Source: Anaerolineales bacterium (lineage in GTDB: Bacteria; Chloroflexota; Anaerolineae; Anaerolineales; Villigracilaceae). From it: a DNA stretch of 39,760 nt. The position numbers were made by a program, and so were the translations under genes. How positions within the stretch are numbered: position 1 is the first letter of the stretch; each line of letters opens with the position of its first letter. Positions 30,039 to 39,384 of the stretch are shown piece by piece. Location of the stretch: positions 1 to 39,760 of the forward strand of contig JAJTXU010000013.1 of assembly GCA_021462845.1 (NCBI GenBank), written 5' to 3'. The notes under the pieces are model-generated. The model was not told the DNA's origin, made no database searches, and was given only the letters and a program-made list of their open reading frames with translations.

Positions 30039-30944
30039 CTAATATGTTAGCAAGAGCCTGTCAGATACTTTTTCCCCATCTAGCTTTTTCCCGTTCATTT
30101 GAAATCGTTTTAGCATGGAATGACCAATATCAATCATTATTTCATGTTCAAACAAGCCATCAGGAATTGGCAAATCGCAAATCATATTCCCTGATCGTTT
30201 TGTTCCATCAATGCTCAAAGCAACATAAACCCCACGTTCCTTGCATTTCGCAATAACTTCAAGAAGGTGTTCCAAACTGAACGATTGAGCGCCATACAAA
30301 ATGGCTTGACTATATGTGTAAGGCGGGTCACAATATACCAAATCGCCAGGCTTTGCCAAGTTCATAGCTTCTTCAAACTCAAGATGCAGGAAGGTTGTTG
30401 CTGTGACCCGTTTGTGCCACTCGTCAACTCGGCGGGCAAAACTCTCTGGCGAGATTGGATTATGAATACCGCACGGAGTAGACATATATCCATCTGCTTT
30501 GCGGAAACGGACAACACCGCCGTAACAGGAGCGTGTTAGAAAAAGTAAATCTGCACCGTTTGGATTCTTGTTATATGATGCCTTGACTTGTTCGTATGCT
30601 TCGACTTTTGGACCCTTCGACATTTTCTCCCAACGCACCTGATACCATTCCTTGAGTGTGTTTGGAGAATCCTTAAGCGTCTGCCAAATCTGAATTAAAG
30701 GCGCAAAGGCATCGGATGCTATAGCCTGATTTGGGATTAAAGTCCCAAGAACTCCGCCACTTCCAAGAAACGGCTCGTAATAAGCGCCAAATTCAACAGG
30801 GAAGTAGGAAATAATTTGATGAGCAACTCGTTGCTTACTGCCTATCCATTTTAGGAGTGAAGTGTTGAATGGCTCAACCTGCCGCACTTTATGTGTTACA
30901 GTCTCAAATAAGTAGAGTTGTGCTGTATCTTGTATTGTCTTCAT
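30039..30944 (-). CDS. DNA adenine-N6 methyltransferase, D12 class
   Basis: About 301 residues from ATG 30944 (or 304 from ATG 30953). The D12-class motifs are in order: LKWIGSKQRVAHQI (motif X region), YYEPFLGSGGVLG (AdoMet-binding motif I), and YCDPPYTYS (motif IV, catalytic DPPY). The segment FLTRSCYGGVVRFRKADGYM corresponds to the region that contacts DNA. It transfers a methyl group to adenine N6. It is divergent from a controller gene and a nuclease gene, which identifies it as the protective partner of a type II system. The recognition site cannot be deduced; it is not a close Dam-type sequence. A TTGACA-17-TATTAT promoter with a palindrome lies just upstream. Confidence 0.9.
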   Translation of the reverse strand: MKTIQDTAQLYLFETVTHKVRQVEPFNTSLLKWIGSKQRVAHQIISYFPVEFGAYYEPFLGSGGVLGTLIPNQAIASDAFAPLIQIWQTLKDSPNTLKEWYQVRWEKMSKGPKVEAYEQVKASYNKNPNGADLLFLTRSCYGGVVRFRKADGYMSTPCGIHNPISPESFARRVDEWHKRVTATTFLHLEFEEAMNLAKPGDLVYCDPPYTYSQAILYGAQSFSLEHLLEVIAKCKERGVYVALSIDGTKRSGNMICDLPIPDGLFEHEIMIDIGHSMLKRFQMNGKKLDGEKVSDRLLLTY

Positions 30945-30964
30945 AGGATTCATTATACCAAGCA

Positions 30965-30993
30965 ATAATATCCTGTTTTAGGATATTTGTCAA
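30965..30993 (-). promoter_or_regulatory. Methyltransferase promoter with controller-type operator
   Basis: On the minus strand TTGACA (30993-30988) and TATTAT (30970-30965) have a 17-base spacer. The perfect inverted repeat AATATCCT-GTTTT-AGGATATT at 30967-30987 fills the spacer and overlaps the -10. The same site lies 15 bases before the controller gene start on the plus strand. Binding there should block methyltransferase transcription. A second TATAAT (30957-30952) lies seven bases before ATG 30944. Confidence 0.72.
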
Positions 30994-31002
30994 CAGGCAA
31001 AT

Positions 31003-31254
31003 ATGAAACGTACCAGCAAAGAAACCCAAAATGAAAAGCTACTGAGATTATTGAAAAGAATTCGCCAAGAAAGAGGAATTCGACAAGTTGAATTGGCTAA
31101 CCGACTAGGCTTGCCGCAATCCTTTGTAAGCAAATATGAGTCGGGAGACCGCCGTCTTGACATTTTGGAATTGCGAAAAGTATGTGAAGCGATTGGCATA
31201 CCCTTTGAAGAGTTTATTCGGGAATTGGAGGAAAACTTAAATGAACCCAAATGA
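31003..31254 (+). CDS. Restriction-modification controller protein (XRE-type)
   Basis: 83 residues, typical for C proteins. A single Cro/C1 HTH fills most of the chain: LLRLLKRIRQERGIRQVELANRLGLPQSFVSKYESGDRRLDILELRKVCEAIG, followed by an acidic helical tail (FEEFIRELEENLNE). Such dimers bind palindromic C-boxes and time the expression of nuclease relative to methyltransferase. Here the gene precedes and overlaps the nuclease gene by 14 bases and is divergent from the methyltransferase, the arrangement known from PvuII-like systems. A palindrome fitting as its operator lies in the divergent spacer. Confidence 0.88.
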   Translation: MKRTSKETQNEKLLRLLKRIRQERGIRQVELANRLGLPQSFVSKYESGDRRLDILELRKVCEAIGIPFEEFIRELEENLNEPK

Positions 31255-32086
31255 TAAGTTTATGCGTCTCCCTAAAACTTTTTGGGCGAATGTTCGCCTA
31301 ATAAGTCAAGAGATTGGTTATACAGAAAAGGGAACGAATCAAATAAGGATACCTTCGATGAATGGTATCGAATCTAAACTTGATAAATTTGGCATTGATA
31401 TCAAGCGCCTGCGAACTCAAAAAATTAACAATCAGAGGCTGGGCGAACTTCTGCAAGATTATTTTGCTTATCGGGCAGACGTTTTGAATTCATATGTCGA
31501 ACCCAGGCTTATGAATGTCAAAGATGCCAAACGAATCTTTCGTGAACACTTTTCAAAACTTAAACCATCTTGCCCAATTCCAATGAATAAACAAACGGGC
31601 ACGAAAAAGGCTCCTGCCTATCTGACGGGCTTAGTGAATATGATAATAGAGGCTAATTCACAGGGTTTGCCTTGCGAGTATGATCCTCGTCAACTGACAG
31701 TTCTTACCAAAGATAATTTACCTCTACGCACTTTGGCTCGTCGAGTTGATGGCGCTTTTCCAAGTAGCGTAAATCCTTTAGCGGTTTGGGAAATCAAAGA
31801 ATACTATTACACAACGACGTTTGGTAGCCGTGTTGCGGATGGGATCTACGAAACGCTCTTAGACGGACTTGAACTTGAAGAACTTACCGAACATGAAAAC
31901 ATAAAAGTGCAACACTACTTGATTGTTGACGCTTATGATACTTGGTGGAAACAAGGCAAATCATACTTATGTCGAATTATTGATTTGCTACACATGGGTT
32001 TGATAGATGAAGCCTTGTTTGGTTATGAGGTTGTCGAAAGGTTGCCGTCCATCGTAAAAGGGTGGGTGAGCCAAATGGTAAAATAA
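31241..32086 (+). CDS. Putative type II restriction endonuclease, PD-(D/E)XK type
   Basis: 281 residues; I do not recognise a named restriction enzyme family. The candidate catalytic site is RRVDGAFPSS (Asp170) followed 14 residues later by AVWEIKEYYYTTTFGSR (Glu184, Lys186), a D-x13-ExK arrangement as in PD-(D/E)XK nucleases. The N-terminal ~100 residues are helical and basic and may bind DNA; ~205-281 are a mixed helical region. Position is the strongest argument: it is translated from an ATG overlapping the controller gene (GGAGG upstream) and sits opposite the methyltransferase. Base composition is A+T-rich compared with recG, which begins four bases after its stop. Function is inferred, not shown. 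Confidence 0.75.
   Translation: MNPNDKFMRLPKTFWANVRLISQEIGYTEKGTNQIRIPSMNGIESKLDKFGIDIKRLRTQKINNQRLGELLQDYFAYRADVLNSYVEPRLMNVKDAKRIFREHFSKLKPSCPIPMNKQTGTKKAPAYLTGLVNMIIEANSQGLPCEYDPRQLTVLTKDNLPLRTLARRVDGAFPSSVNPLAVWEIKEYYYTTTFGSRVADGIYETLLDGLELEELTEHENIKVQHYLIVDAYDTWWKQGKSYLCRIIDLLHMGLIDEALFGYEVVERLPSIVKGWVSQMVK
32079..32084 (+). promoter_or_regulatory. Putative leaderless -10 of recG
   Basis: TAAAAT in the last codons of the endonuclease gene ends six bases before the recG ATG (spacer AATCTC, no ribosome-binding site). Confidence 0.4.
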
Positions 32087-32090
32087 TCTC

Positions 32091-34661
<2,571 letters not shown>

Positions 34662-34662
34662 A

Positions 34663-34750
34663 TAGTTGGATAGTCGCGTAGTTTGATAGTCAAATGCGCG
34701 ACCACCGACGAGAGACTACGAGACTAGATGACTAGGAGACTAAACGACTA
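34663..34750. repeat. Inverted array of TAGTCNNN octamers filling the recG-coaD spacer
   Basis: Left half: TAGTTGGA, TAGTCGCG, TAGTTTGA, TAGTCAAA (34663-34694). A 16-base centre follows. Right half: AGAGACTA, CGAGACTA, GATGACTA, GGAGACTA, AACGACTA (34711-34750), that is NNNGACTA, the complement of TAGTCNNN. The five-base word is nearly fixed and the other three bases vary freely. The array starts one base after the recG stop and ends two bases before the coaD ATG, leaving no room for an ordinary ribosome-binding site. Confidence 0.88.
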
Positions 34751-34752
34751 AC

Positions 34753-35271
34753 ATGGTTAGAGCCTTATTCCCCGGAACATTCGACCCCATCCACCTCGGT
34801 CACATTGACATTGCCGAACGCGCCTCGCGTCTCTTCGATGAGGTCGTGATGGCGGTCTACGACAAGCCGTCCAAATCGTTGATGTTCTCGCCCGAAGAGC
34901 GCATCGGCTTGGTGAGAGAAGCGTTCAAAGATACCCCGAAGATCAAAGTGACAGGCTATAGCGGACTCACCGTCGAGTTTGCGCGCAAGATCGAGGCGCA
35001 AGTGATCGTGCGCGGCTTGCGCGTCTTCTCGGACTTTGAGTTTGAGTTCCGCATGGCGTTGGCGAACCACCGCCTCGCGCCCGACATTGAAATTGTCGCG
35101 CTCATCACCGCGGAGGAGCACACCTTCCTTTCCTCCACCACCGTCCGCGAGATCGCCATGCTTCACGGCGACGTTTCGAGCATGGTGCCTCCGTTCGTGG
35201 ACAAGGCGTTCAAGGAAAAGGTCGCCAGCCTCGACGATCCCAACCCCATCCCTAACTCGCTGCGGGATTAA
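34753..35271 (+). CDS. coaD: Phosphopantetheine adenylyltransferase
   Basis: 172 residues, normal length. The nucleotidyl-transfer motif is PGTFDPIHLGHIDIAERA (residues 8-24, with the T/HxGH signature), followed by YDKPSKSLMFSPEERIGLV, VIVRGLRVFSDFEFEFRMA and FLSSTTVREIAMLHGDVSSMVP, all diagnostic for CoaD. It adenylates 4'-phosphopantetheine to dephospho-CoA, the penultimate step of CoA synthesis. The ATG lies two bases after an octamer repeat array and has no clear ribosome-binding site. recG upstream is on the same strand. Confidence 0.96.
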   Translation: MVRALFPGTFDPIHLGHIDIAERASRLFDEVVMAVYDKPSKSLMFSPEERIGLVREAFKDTPKIKVTGYSGLTVEFARKIEAQVIVRGLRVFSDFEFEFRMALANHRLAPDIEIVALITAEEHTFLSSTTVREIAMLHGDVSSMVPPFVDKAFKEKVASLDDPNPIPNSLRD

Positions 35272-35305
35272 TCTGTGCTAGAATTGCCCTAAGCCGCTAA
35301 ACATT

Positions 35306-35506
35306 ATGAAGAAACAATATGATTTTTCCAAAGGCGAGCAGGGCAAGTTTTATCGCCCTGATGTTATTTTGAAACTGCCAATTTATCTTGACGACGACCT
35401 TGTAGCCTTCGTTGAAGAATATGCAAAAGAAAAAAAAGCAGATTTGCAGACTGCTGTAAATGAAATTCTCAGGCACAACAAGGAAATGCTTCAGGCTCTT
35501 CGGTAA
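35306..35506 (+). CDS. Small CopG-like (ribbon-helix-helix) protein
   Basis: 66 residues. KKQYDFSKGEQGKFYRPD at the N-terminus is like the beginning of several antitoxin-type proteins, and LPIYLDDDLVAFVEEYAKEKKADLQTAVNEILRHN fits a ribbon-helix-helix pattern (short strand, then two helices). Such proteins bind DNA as dimers and are often antitoxins. No toxin gene is adjacent: coaD lies 34 bases upstream and a coiled-coil protein 21 bases downstream. A TAGAAT -10 lies about 19 bases before the ATG. The assignment is by pattern only. Confidence 0.65.
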   Translation: MKKQYDFSKGEQGKFYRPDVILKLPIYLDDDLVAFVEEYAKEKKADLQTAVNEILRHNKEMLQALR

Positions 35507-35527
35507 GTTTTTCCGAGGGAGTATTCT

Positions 35528-36010
35528 ATGGACATCCTGCAACTGATTGACCGACTCGAAGAACTCTTCAACGAGAGTAAATCCATCCCGCTGACGCGCA
35601 ACGTGATGGTGGATGAAGACCGCATGTTGGACATCATTGACCAGATGCGCATCGCCATCCCCGAAGAAGTGAAGAAGGCTCAGCAGTTGCTCGGTCAACG
35701 CGACCGCGTGCTGGCGCAGGCGCAAGAGGAGGCGAACCGCACCCTCGACCTCGCCCGCCAAAAAGCGGACCAACTCACTTCAAAAGAAACGGTTGTGCAA
35801 GAAGCGCAGAGACGCACCGAACAGATCCTCGCCCAAGCGCGAGCGGACGCCGACAACACGCGCGCCGATGCGGACGATTACGTGATGCGGAGCCTCACGC
35901 AGTTGCAAGCCGAACTCGAACGGATCTCGAATCAAGTGGCGAACGGAGTCCGCGTGGTGCAGGATGAACAGGAACGTCGCGCGGCAATTTCAGACTCGGT
36001 AGATAAATAA
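35528..36010 (+). CDS. Coiled-coil protein of unknown function
   Basis: 160 residues. The N-terminus MDILQLIDRLEELFNESKSIPLTRNVMVDEDRMLDIIDQMR is followed by a long continuous coiled coil (~45-150, rich in Ala, Gln, Glu and Arg: AQAQEEANRTLDLARQKADQL), resembling the stalk of ATP synthase b subunits or DivIVA-type proteins but without a membrane helix. Similar proteins are common next to coaD-type housekeeping genes in Chloroflexota, as far as I recall. AGGGAG precedes the ATG. A terminator follows. A structural or division-related role is possible but not supported directly. Confidence 0.78.
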   Translation: MDILQLIDRLEELFNESKSIPLTRNVMVDEDRMLDIIDQMRIAIPEEVKKAQQLLGQRDRVLAQAQEEANRTLDLARQKADQLTSKETVVQEAQRRTEQILAQARADADNTRADADDYVMRSLTQLQAELERISNQVANGVRVVQDEQERRAAISDSVDK

Positions 36011-36013
36011 TCG

Positions 36014-36040
36014 AAATCCCTCCATACGGAGGGATTTTTT
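36014..36040 (+). terminator. Intrinsic terminator after the coiled-coil gene
   Basis: AAATCCCTCC (36014-36023), loop ATAC, GGAGGGATTT (36028-36037) and a T run to 36040. Confidence 0.92.
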
Positions 36041-36048
36041 ATCGTAGC

Positions 36049-36069
36049 GCCGACTTCAGTCGGCTTTTT
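36049..36069 (+). terminator. Second hairpin, overlapping the acyltransferase stop
   Basis: GCCGAC-TTCA-GTCGGC (36049-36064) followed by TTTTT is a compact terminator on the plus strand. It begins with GTAGCGCCGAC, a small repeat-like palindrome, and it contains the last codons and stop of the convergent acyltransferase gene (stop at 36056). Confidence 0.7.
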
Positions 36070-37114
36070 GCGCGGGCAACTCTGCCTCCCTCCCAAACCA
36101 CCACGAAGCGACGGGATTCCTGCGGATAAACAACTCATAGATCAGCGCCGAGCCGCCAACGCCCATGAAGAATCCGATCCAGATCGAGAGCGGAAGATTA
36201 TCTGTGACCGCCAACACCTTCTGCCCCCAGAAATCCTGAATTGGAACATGGAAGATGAGGATGATGAGCGATATGCGCCCGAAGTATTTCATCAGCGCGG
36301 CGAGTTTGTCTGTGCGGACTTCAATTTGCCGCGACAACGCCAGCGCGAACAAAATCCCAACGACCGCTTCGATAGTGTTGATGAAGAATGAGTTGTAGGT
36401 TCGGGTGTTGAAATCGATCGGTGATTCGATAAAGTAGTTCATCGCAAAGAGAGTAACCCCCGTGCCGATCAGCAGAAAATAATTATCAAATGTCTTCTCG
36501 GTGGTGACCTGTCTCAATTCGCTCCCCAACACGTAGAAGAAGCCGCTCAGGAAGATAAGGTCGAGGCTGAACGGCAAGCCGAAGAGTTCGTAGTCGTTTC
36601 CAAACAGTGACACCGAAAACGGATAGAACGATTTGAGGAACGGAAGCGAGAGCGCCAGCGTCGCGGCTAAAATTCCCAGCCTCAGCCAACGATTGTTGAG
36701 TTTGCCGACCACGACAATAAAGAGGAACGCGTACAAACTCGCCACGAACATGTGCGGTAAGAACCACAACTGCACCCAGTCAATGTATACGCCTGTCCCA
36801 TACAACGATTTGACGATGCGCCGCAAAGCCGTGCCGAATGCCATCTTTTCAAAAGACACCGACGTGAAATAAATGAGGAAGAGGGTGAACAGGAACGGCT
36901 TGAGCAGGGAATGGAATCGCTTTTTGAAAAACTCGAAGAACGAACTATTCGTTTTGATGAAATACCCCGAAAGCAAAAAGAACAACGGCATGTGGAAGGA
37001 ATAGATCACCTTGTAGCCGTATTGCGAGATAAACCCGAAGTCGTTGTGCGCCAGCACCACCAGCAGAATGCCGATGCCGCGCGCGATGTCAATGTATTCG
37101 ATCCGTTTGGGCAT
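36056..37114 (-). CDS. Membrane acyltransferase, family 3
   Basis: 352 residues with about ten membrane helices. The opening EYIDIARGIGILLVVLAHND and HMPLFFLLSGYFIKTNSSFF are typical of acyltransferase family 3 (OafA/NodX-like), where an early His and the following Arg/Phe loop contribute to O-acyl transfer onto sugars. FFMGVGGSALIYELFIRRN closes the chain. Such enzymes decorate surface polysaccharides. There is no strong ribosome-binding site. The final residues and stop codon lie within a palindromic element, so the C-terminus may have been shaped by its insertion. Confidence 0.87.
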   Translation of the reverse strand: MPKRIEYIDIARGIGILLVVLAHNDFGFISQYGYKVIYSFHMPLFFLLSGYFIKTNSSFFEFFKKRFHSLLKPFLFTLFLIYFTSVSFEKMAFGTALRRIVKSLYGTGVYIDWVQLWFLPHMFVASLYAFLFIVVVGKLNNRWLRLGILAATLALSLPFLKSFYPFSVSLFGNDYELFGLPFSLDLIFLSGFFYVLGSELRQVTTEKTFDNYFLLIGTGVTLFAMNYFIESPIDFNTRTYNSFFINTIEAVVGILFALALSRQIEVRTDKLAALMKYFGRISLIILIFHVPIQDFWGQKVLAVTDNLPLSIWIGFFMGVGGSALIYELFIRRNPVASWWFGREAELPAQKAD

Positions 37115-37143
37115 GGAAGGGTTGCCTCGAAAGTCTTTTCTTA

Positions 37144-37202
37144 GCCACAGAGAACACAGAGAGCTTTGAGTTTTTTCTCAGAGTCTCTGTGAACTCTGTG
37201 GC
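37144..37202. repeat. Inverted CACAGAG repeat
   Basis: GCCACAGAGAACACAGAGAG at the left (from 37144) is inverted as CTCTGTGAACTCTGTGGC at the right (to 37202), around a T-rich centre. Within each arm the word CACAGAG recurs after 8-9 bases. The two arms can form a ~25-bp imperfect hairpin. It lies between SMP-30 (upstream on this strand) and the acyltransferase. Confidence 0.75.
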
Positions 37203-37232
37203 AAATTAATTTCGCAAACCTACCCTCGAATT

Positions 37233-38087
37233 TTACCCCGTGAACTCGAACAGCGGCAGACCTCCCACGTTCGTCTCCACGCGGAAGACCCCGCCCGAAA
37301 GCGGAGATTGATCCAACGCCGCATCGTCCAAACCTTTGCGCGCGGAGGTGATGAAGAGTTCGTTCATGTGCTTTCCGCCAAAGACGCATGATGATGGTTG
37401 AATCACAGGCACAGGGATTTGCTCCAACAATTTGCCTGTGTGCGGATTCCATTTTGTGATTTGCGCGCCGCCCCACATGGCGATCCACAAGTTGCCTTGC
37501 GAATCGGAGGTCATGCCGTCGGGCCAGCCGAGGGATGCGGGGACGGTCACCGCGACGCGCGGATTTGCAATCGCGCCCGTTTCCAGATCATAGTCGAAGG
37601 CTTTCACTTCGCGCGTGGGAGTGTCAATGTAGTAAAGAGTTTTGCCATCCGCGCTCCACGTTAAACCGTTCGAGATGGTGACGTTGGAAATTAATTTTGT
37701 GATGGACTTTCCGTCGAAGGAATACAACGAGCCAGTGGGGTCTGTCTCGTTCATGTCCATCGTGCCGGCGAGGAAACGTCCGCGCGGATCGCATTTGCCG
37801 TCGTTGAAACGGTTGCTCGCAGGCTCATCCGCTGGGGCGGCGAGAAAAGTTGACGAAGCGGAATCCAGATCGAACGTCCAGAAAGAGAGGCGCTTCGCAA
37901 GGATGAGTCCGCCGCGCTGGCGTAGAGCGAGACATCCGATGAAATCATCCAATTCAGCGATCACATCCGCGTTGGCATAGACGCGCTTGTTGAGGATGTC
38001 GAGCCAGTATAAAGTTTGCGCGCGCGAATCCCACACGGGACCTTCACCGAGATGCGCCTTTGAATCGTGCAACAACTCGACGCGCAT
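37233..38087 (-). CDS. SMP-30/gluconolactonase-family protein
   Basis: 284 residues, a six-bladed beta-propeller. The first blade carries HLGEGPVWD, whose Glu is the usual metal ligand; NRFNDGKCDPRGRFLAGTMD and NGLTWSADGKTLYYIDT supply the conserved Asn, Asp and Asn/Asp metal residues; GWPDGMTSDSQGNLWIAMW follows. The family hydrolyses sugar lactones and related esters with a divalent cation. It starts one base after the corA stop on the same strand, so the two are co-transcribed. The specific lactone is unknown. Confidence 0.93.
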   Translation of the reverse strand: MRVELLHDSKAHLGEGPVWDSRAQTLYWLDILNKRVYANADVIAELDDFIGCLALRQRGGLILAKRLSFWTFDLDSASSTFLAAPADEPASNRFNDGKCDPRGRFLAGTMDMNETDPTGSLYSFDGKSITKLISNVTISNGLTWSADGKTLYYIDTPTREVKAFDYDLETGAIANPRVAVTVPASLGWPDGMTSDSQGNLWIAMWGGAQITKWNPHTGKLLEQIPVPVIQPSSCVFGGKHMNELFITSARKGLDDAALDQSPLSGGVFRVETNVGGLPLFEFTG

Positions 38088-38088
38088 G

Positions 38089-39018
38089 TTAGAACCAATC
38101 GCGTTTGTAAAAAATAAATGTGGCGACGGCGGTGAGGGCGAGCGCGATGCCGAAGACGATGAGGAACGCTGTCGGCTCGGCGTCGGAAAGCGGGAGCATC
38201 ACGTTCATGCCGAAGAAACCCGCCACTGTGCCGGGCAAACTGACGATGATCGTGAGCGCGGCGAGGGCTTTCATCACGCCGTTGAGGTTGTTCGAGATGA
38301 TCGAAGCGAACGCGTCCATCATGCTGGAGAGAATTTCGGCGTTGATGCTCGTCATTTGAATGGCTTGCTGATTTTCGGTGAGCACGTCTTCGAGCAGGTC
38401 TTGGTCTTCCTCGTAATAGTTGAAGATCTGCGTGCGTTGGACGCGCTCCATCATCACTTCGTTGGATCGAAGCGCAGTCGCAAAATACGTGAGACTCTTC
38501 TGATATTTGAGCAGTTCAAGCACTTCGCGGTTGCGCGTGGACTTTTGCAGTTGGTCTTCGATGGTTTCGGTCATGCGGTTGATCTCGCGCAGGTGCGTGA
38601 GGTAGCGCGTGGCGGTCTCCAAAAAGATATACAACGCAAAACGATAACGCTTGCCTGTTTTCAATAAACGATATTTTCGATTCGCCAGCACTTGGAACAT
38701 TTCTTTTTCGTATCGGCAAATGGTGACGATCATATTGCCTTTGATAAAAATGCCCAGCGGGATCGTGGTATATGGAATGTCGCTTTCGGGTTGGCGATGC
38801 GGAATGCGGATCAAAATGAACGTGTACTCGTCGTCGCGTTCCATGCGCGGCATTTCGTCGAGGTCGAGCGAGTTGTTGATGTAATCCGGGTCCACACCCC
38901 ATTGCACGAGTTGTTGAATTTCCTCAGCGGTCGGGTCTACGGCTTTCACCCACGCGCCGTTTTCCATGGATTTCAATTCTTCGATTCCGCCCTCGGTGGT
39001 TTTGTAAATGGTGAGCAT
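38089..39018 (-). CDS. corA: CorA-family magnesium/divalent cation transporter
   Basis: 309 residues. A large cytoplasmic domain (1-~245) with the long helices ATRYLTHLREINRMTETIEDQL is followed by two C-terminal membrane helices. The signature GMN motif occurs in TVAGFFGMNVMLPL between them, and the chain ends in FYKRDWF, the usual CorA terminus. The pentamer moves Mg2+ or Co2+/Ni2+ into the cell. AAGGAGG lies five bases before ATG 39018 and decides the start, although the frame is open for 62 more codons. The upstream leader may be structured. The gene is coupled to SMP-30. Confidence 0.95.
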   Translation of the reverse strand: MLTIYKTTEGGIEELKSMENGAWVKAVDPTAEEIQQLVQWGVDPDYINNSLDLDEMPRMERDDEYTFILIRIPHRQPESDIPYTTIPLGIFIKGNMIVTICRYEKEMFQVLANRKYRLLKTGKRYRFALYIFLETATRYLTHLREINRMTETIEDQLQKSTRNREVLELLKYQKSLTYFATALRSNEVMMERVQRTQIFNYYEEDQDLLEDVLTENQQAIQMTSINAEILSSMMDAFASIISNNLNGVMKALAALTIIVSLPGTVAGFFGMNVMLPLSDAEPTAFLIVFGIALALTAVATFIFYKRDWF

Positions 39019-39204
39019 CACTGCCTCCTTGCATGAAATATCCGCGCGGGAGGCGCGCTCACCTCCTACGTGATCGGTTGAAAATGATGTTGCGACGCGC
39101 AGGCTCCTCCCAAACTGGGAGGCTGACTCTCGGAACTGGAAGACTTGCCTTCGTCTCGATGAAACATGATGACGTATTTTAAGCCCGAAGATTGGATTCC
39201 ACAA
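39019..39204 (-). promoter_or_regulatory. corA promoter and candidate structured leader
   Basis: A TAAAAT -10 (39181-39176, minus strand) with a weak TTGTGG -35 (17-base spacer) predicts a ~150-base leader. In leader order it contains CCTCCC (39122-39117), which can pair with GGGAGG just after it; GGAGG (39066-39062); CCTCC (39053-39049); and the ribosome-binding GGAGG (39029-39025). The third element can pair with either the second or the fourth. The rest of the gap to 39307 shows nothing recognisable. Confidence 0.4.
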
Positions 39205-39307
39205 CCGGGCGCGGATTGCAATTCTGTGAACGCTTCATCTCGACGGGAGGGCTGATTCGGCCGCGCGGGCGTTTATCTCCCTTCAACACCGCGCGGAGGT
39301 GATATGT

Positions 39308-39357
39308 GTAGGACACGTTCTCTAACGTGTCCGTCGGCGTTAGAGAACGCCGACTAC
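39308..39357. repeat. Twin-hairpin element with complementary loops
   Basis: GTAG and CTAC bound a 50-base element made of two perfect 9-bp hairpins side by side: GGACACGTT-CTCT-AACGTGTCC (39311-39332) and GTCGGCGTT-AGAG-AACGCCGAC (39333-39354). The loops CTCT and AGAG are complementary. A third pairing, CGTTCTCTAAC with GTTAGAGAACG, is an alternative fold. It lies 27 bases before the glycosyltransferase start. Confidence 0.85.
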
Positions 39358-39369
39358 GCAGTTTGCATC

Positions 39370-39375
39370 TATAAT
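39370..39375 (+). promoter_or_regulatory. -10 element of the glycosyltransferase gene
   Basis: Consensus TATAAT, nine bases before ATG 39385; the spacer TGACCGCGC has no ribosome-binding site, so a leaderless or very short leader is likely. Confidence 0.5.
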
Positions 39376-39384
39376 TGACCGCGC

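Noticed and set aside
37987..38667. 226-codon open frame on the plus strand
   Set aside because: Antisense to corA and the SMP-30 gene, which are both certain.
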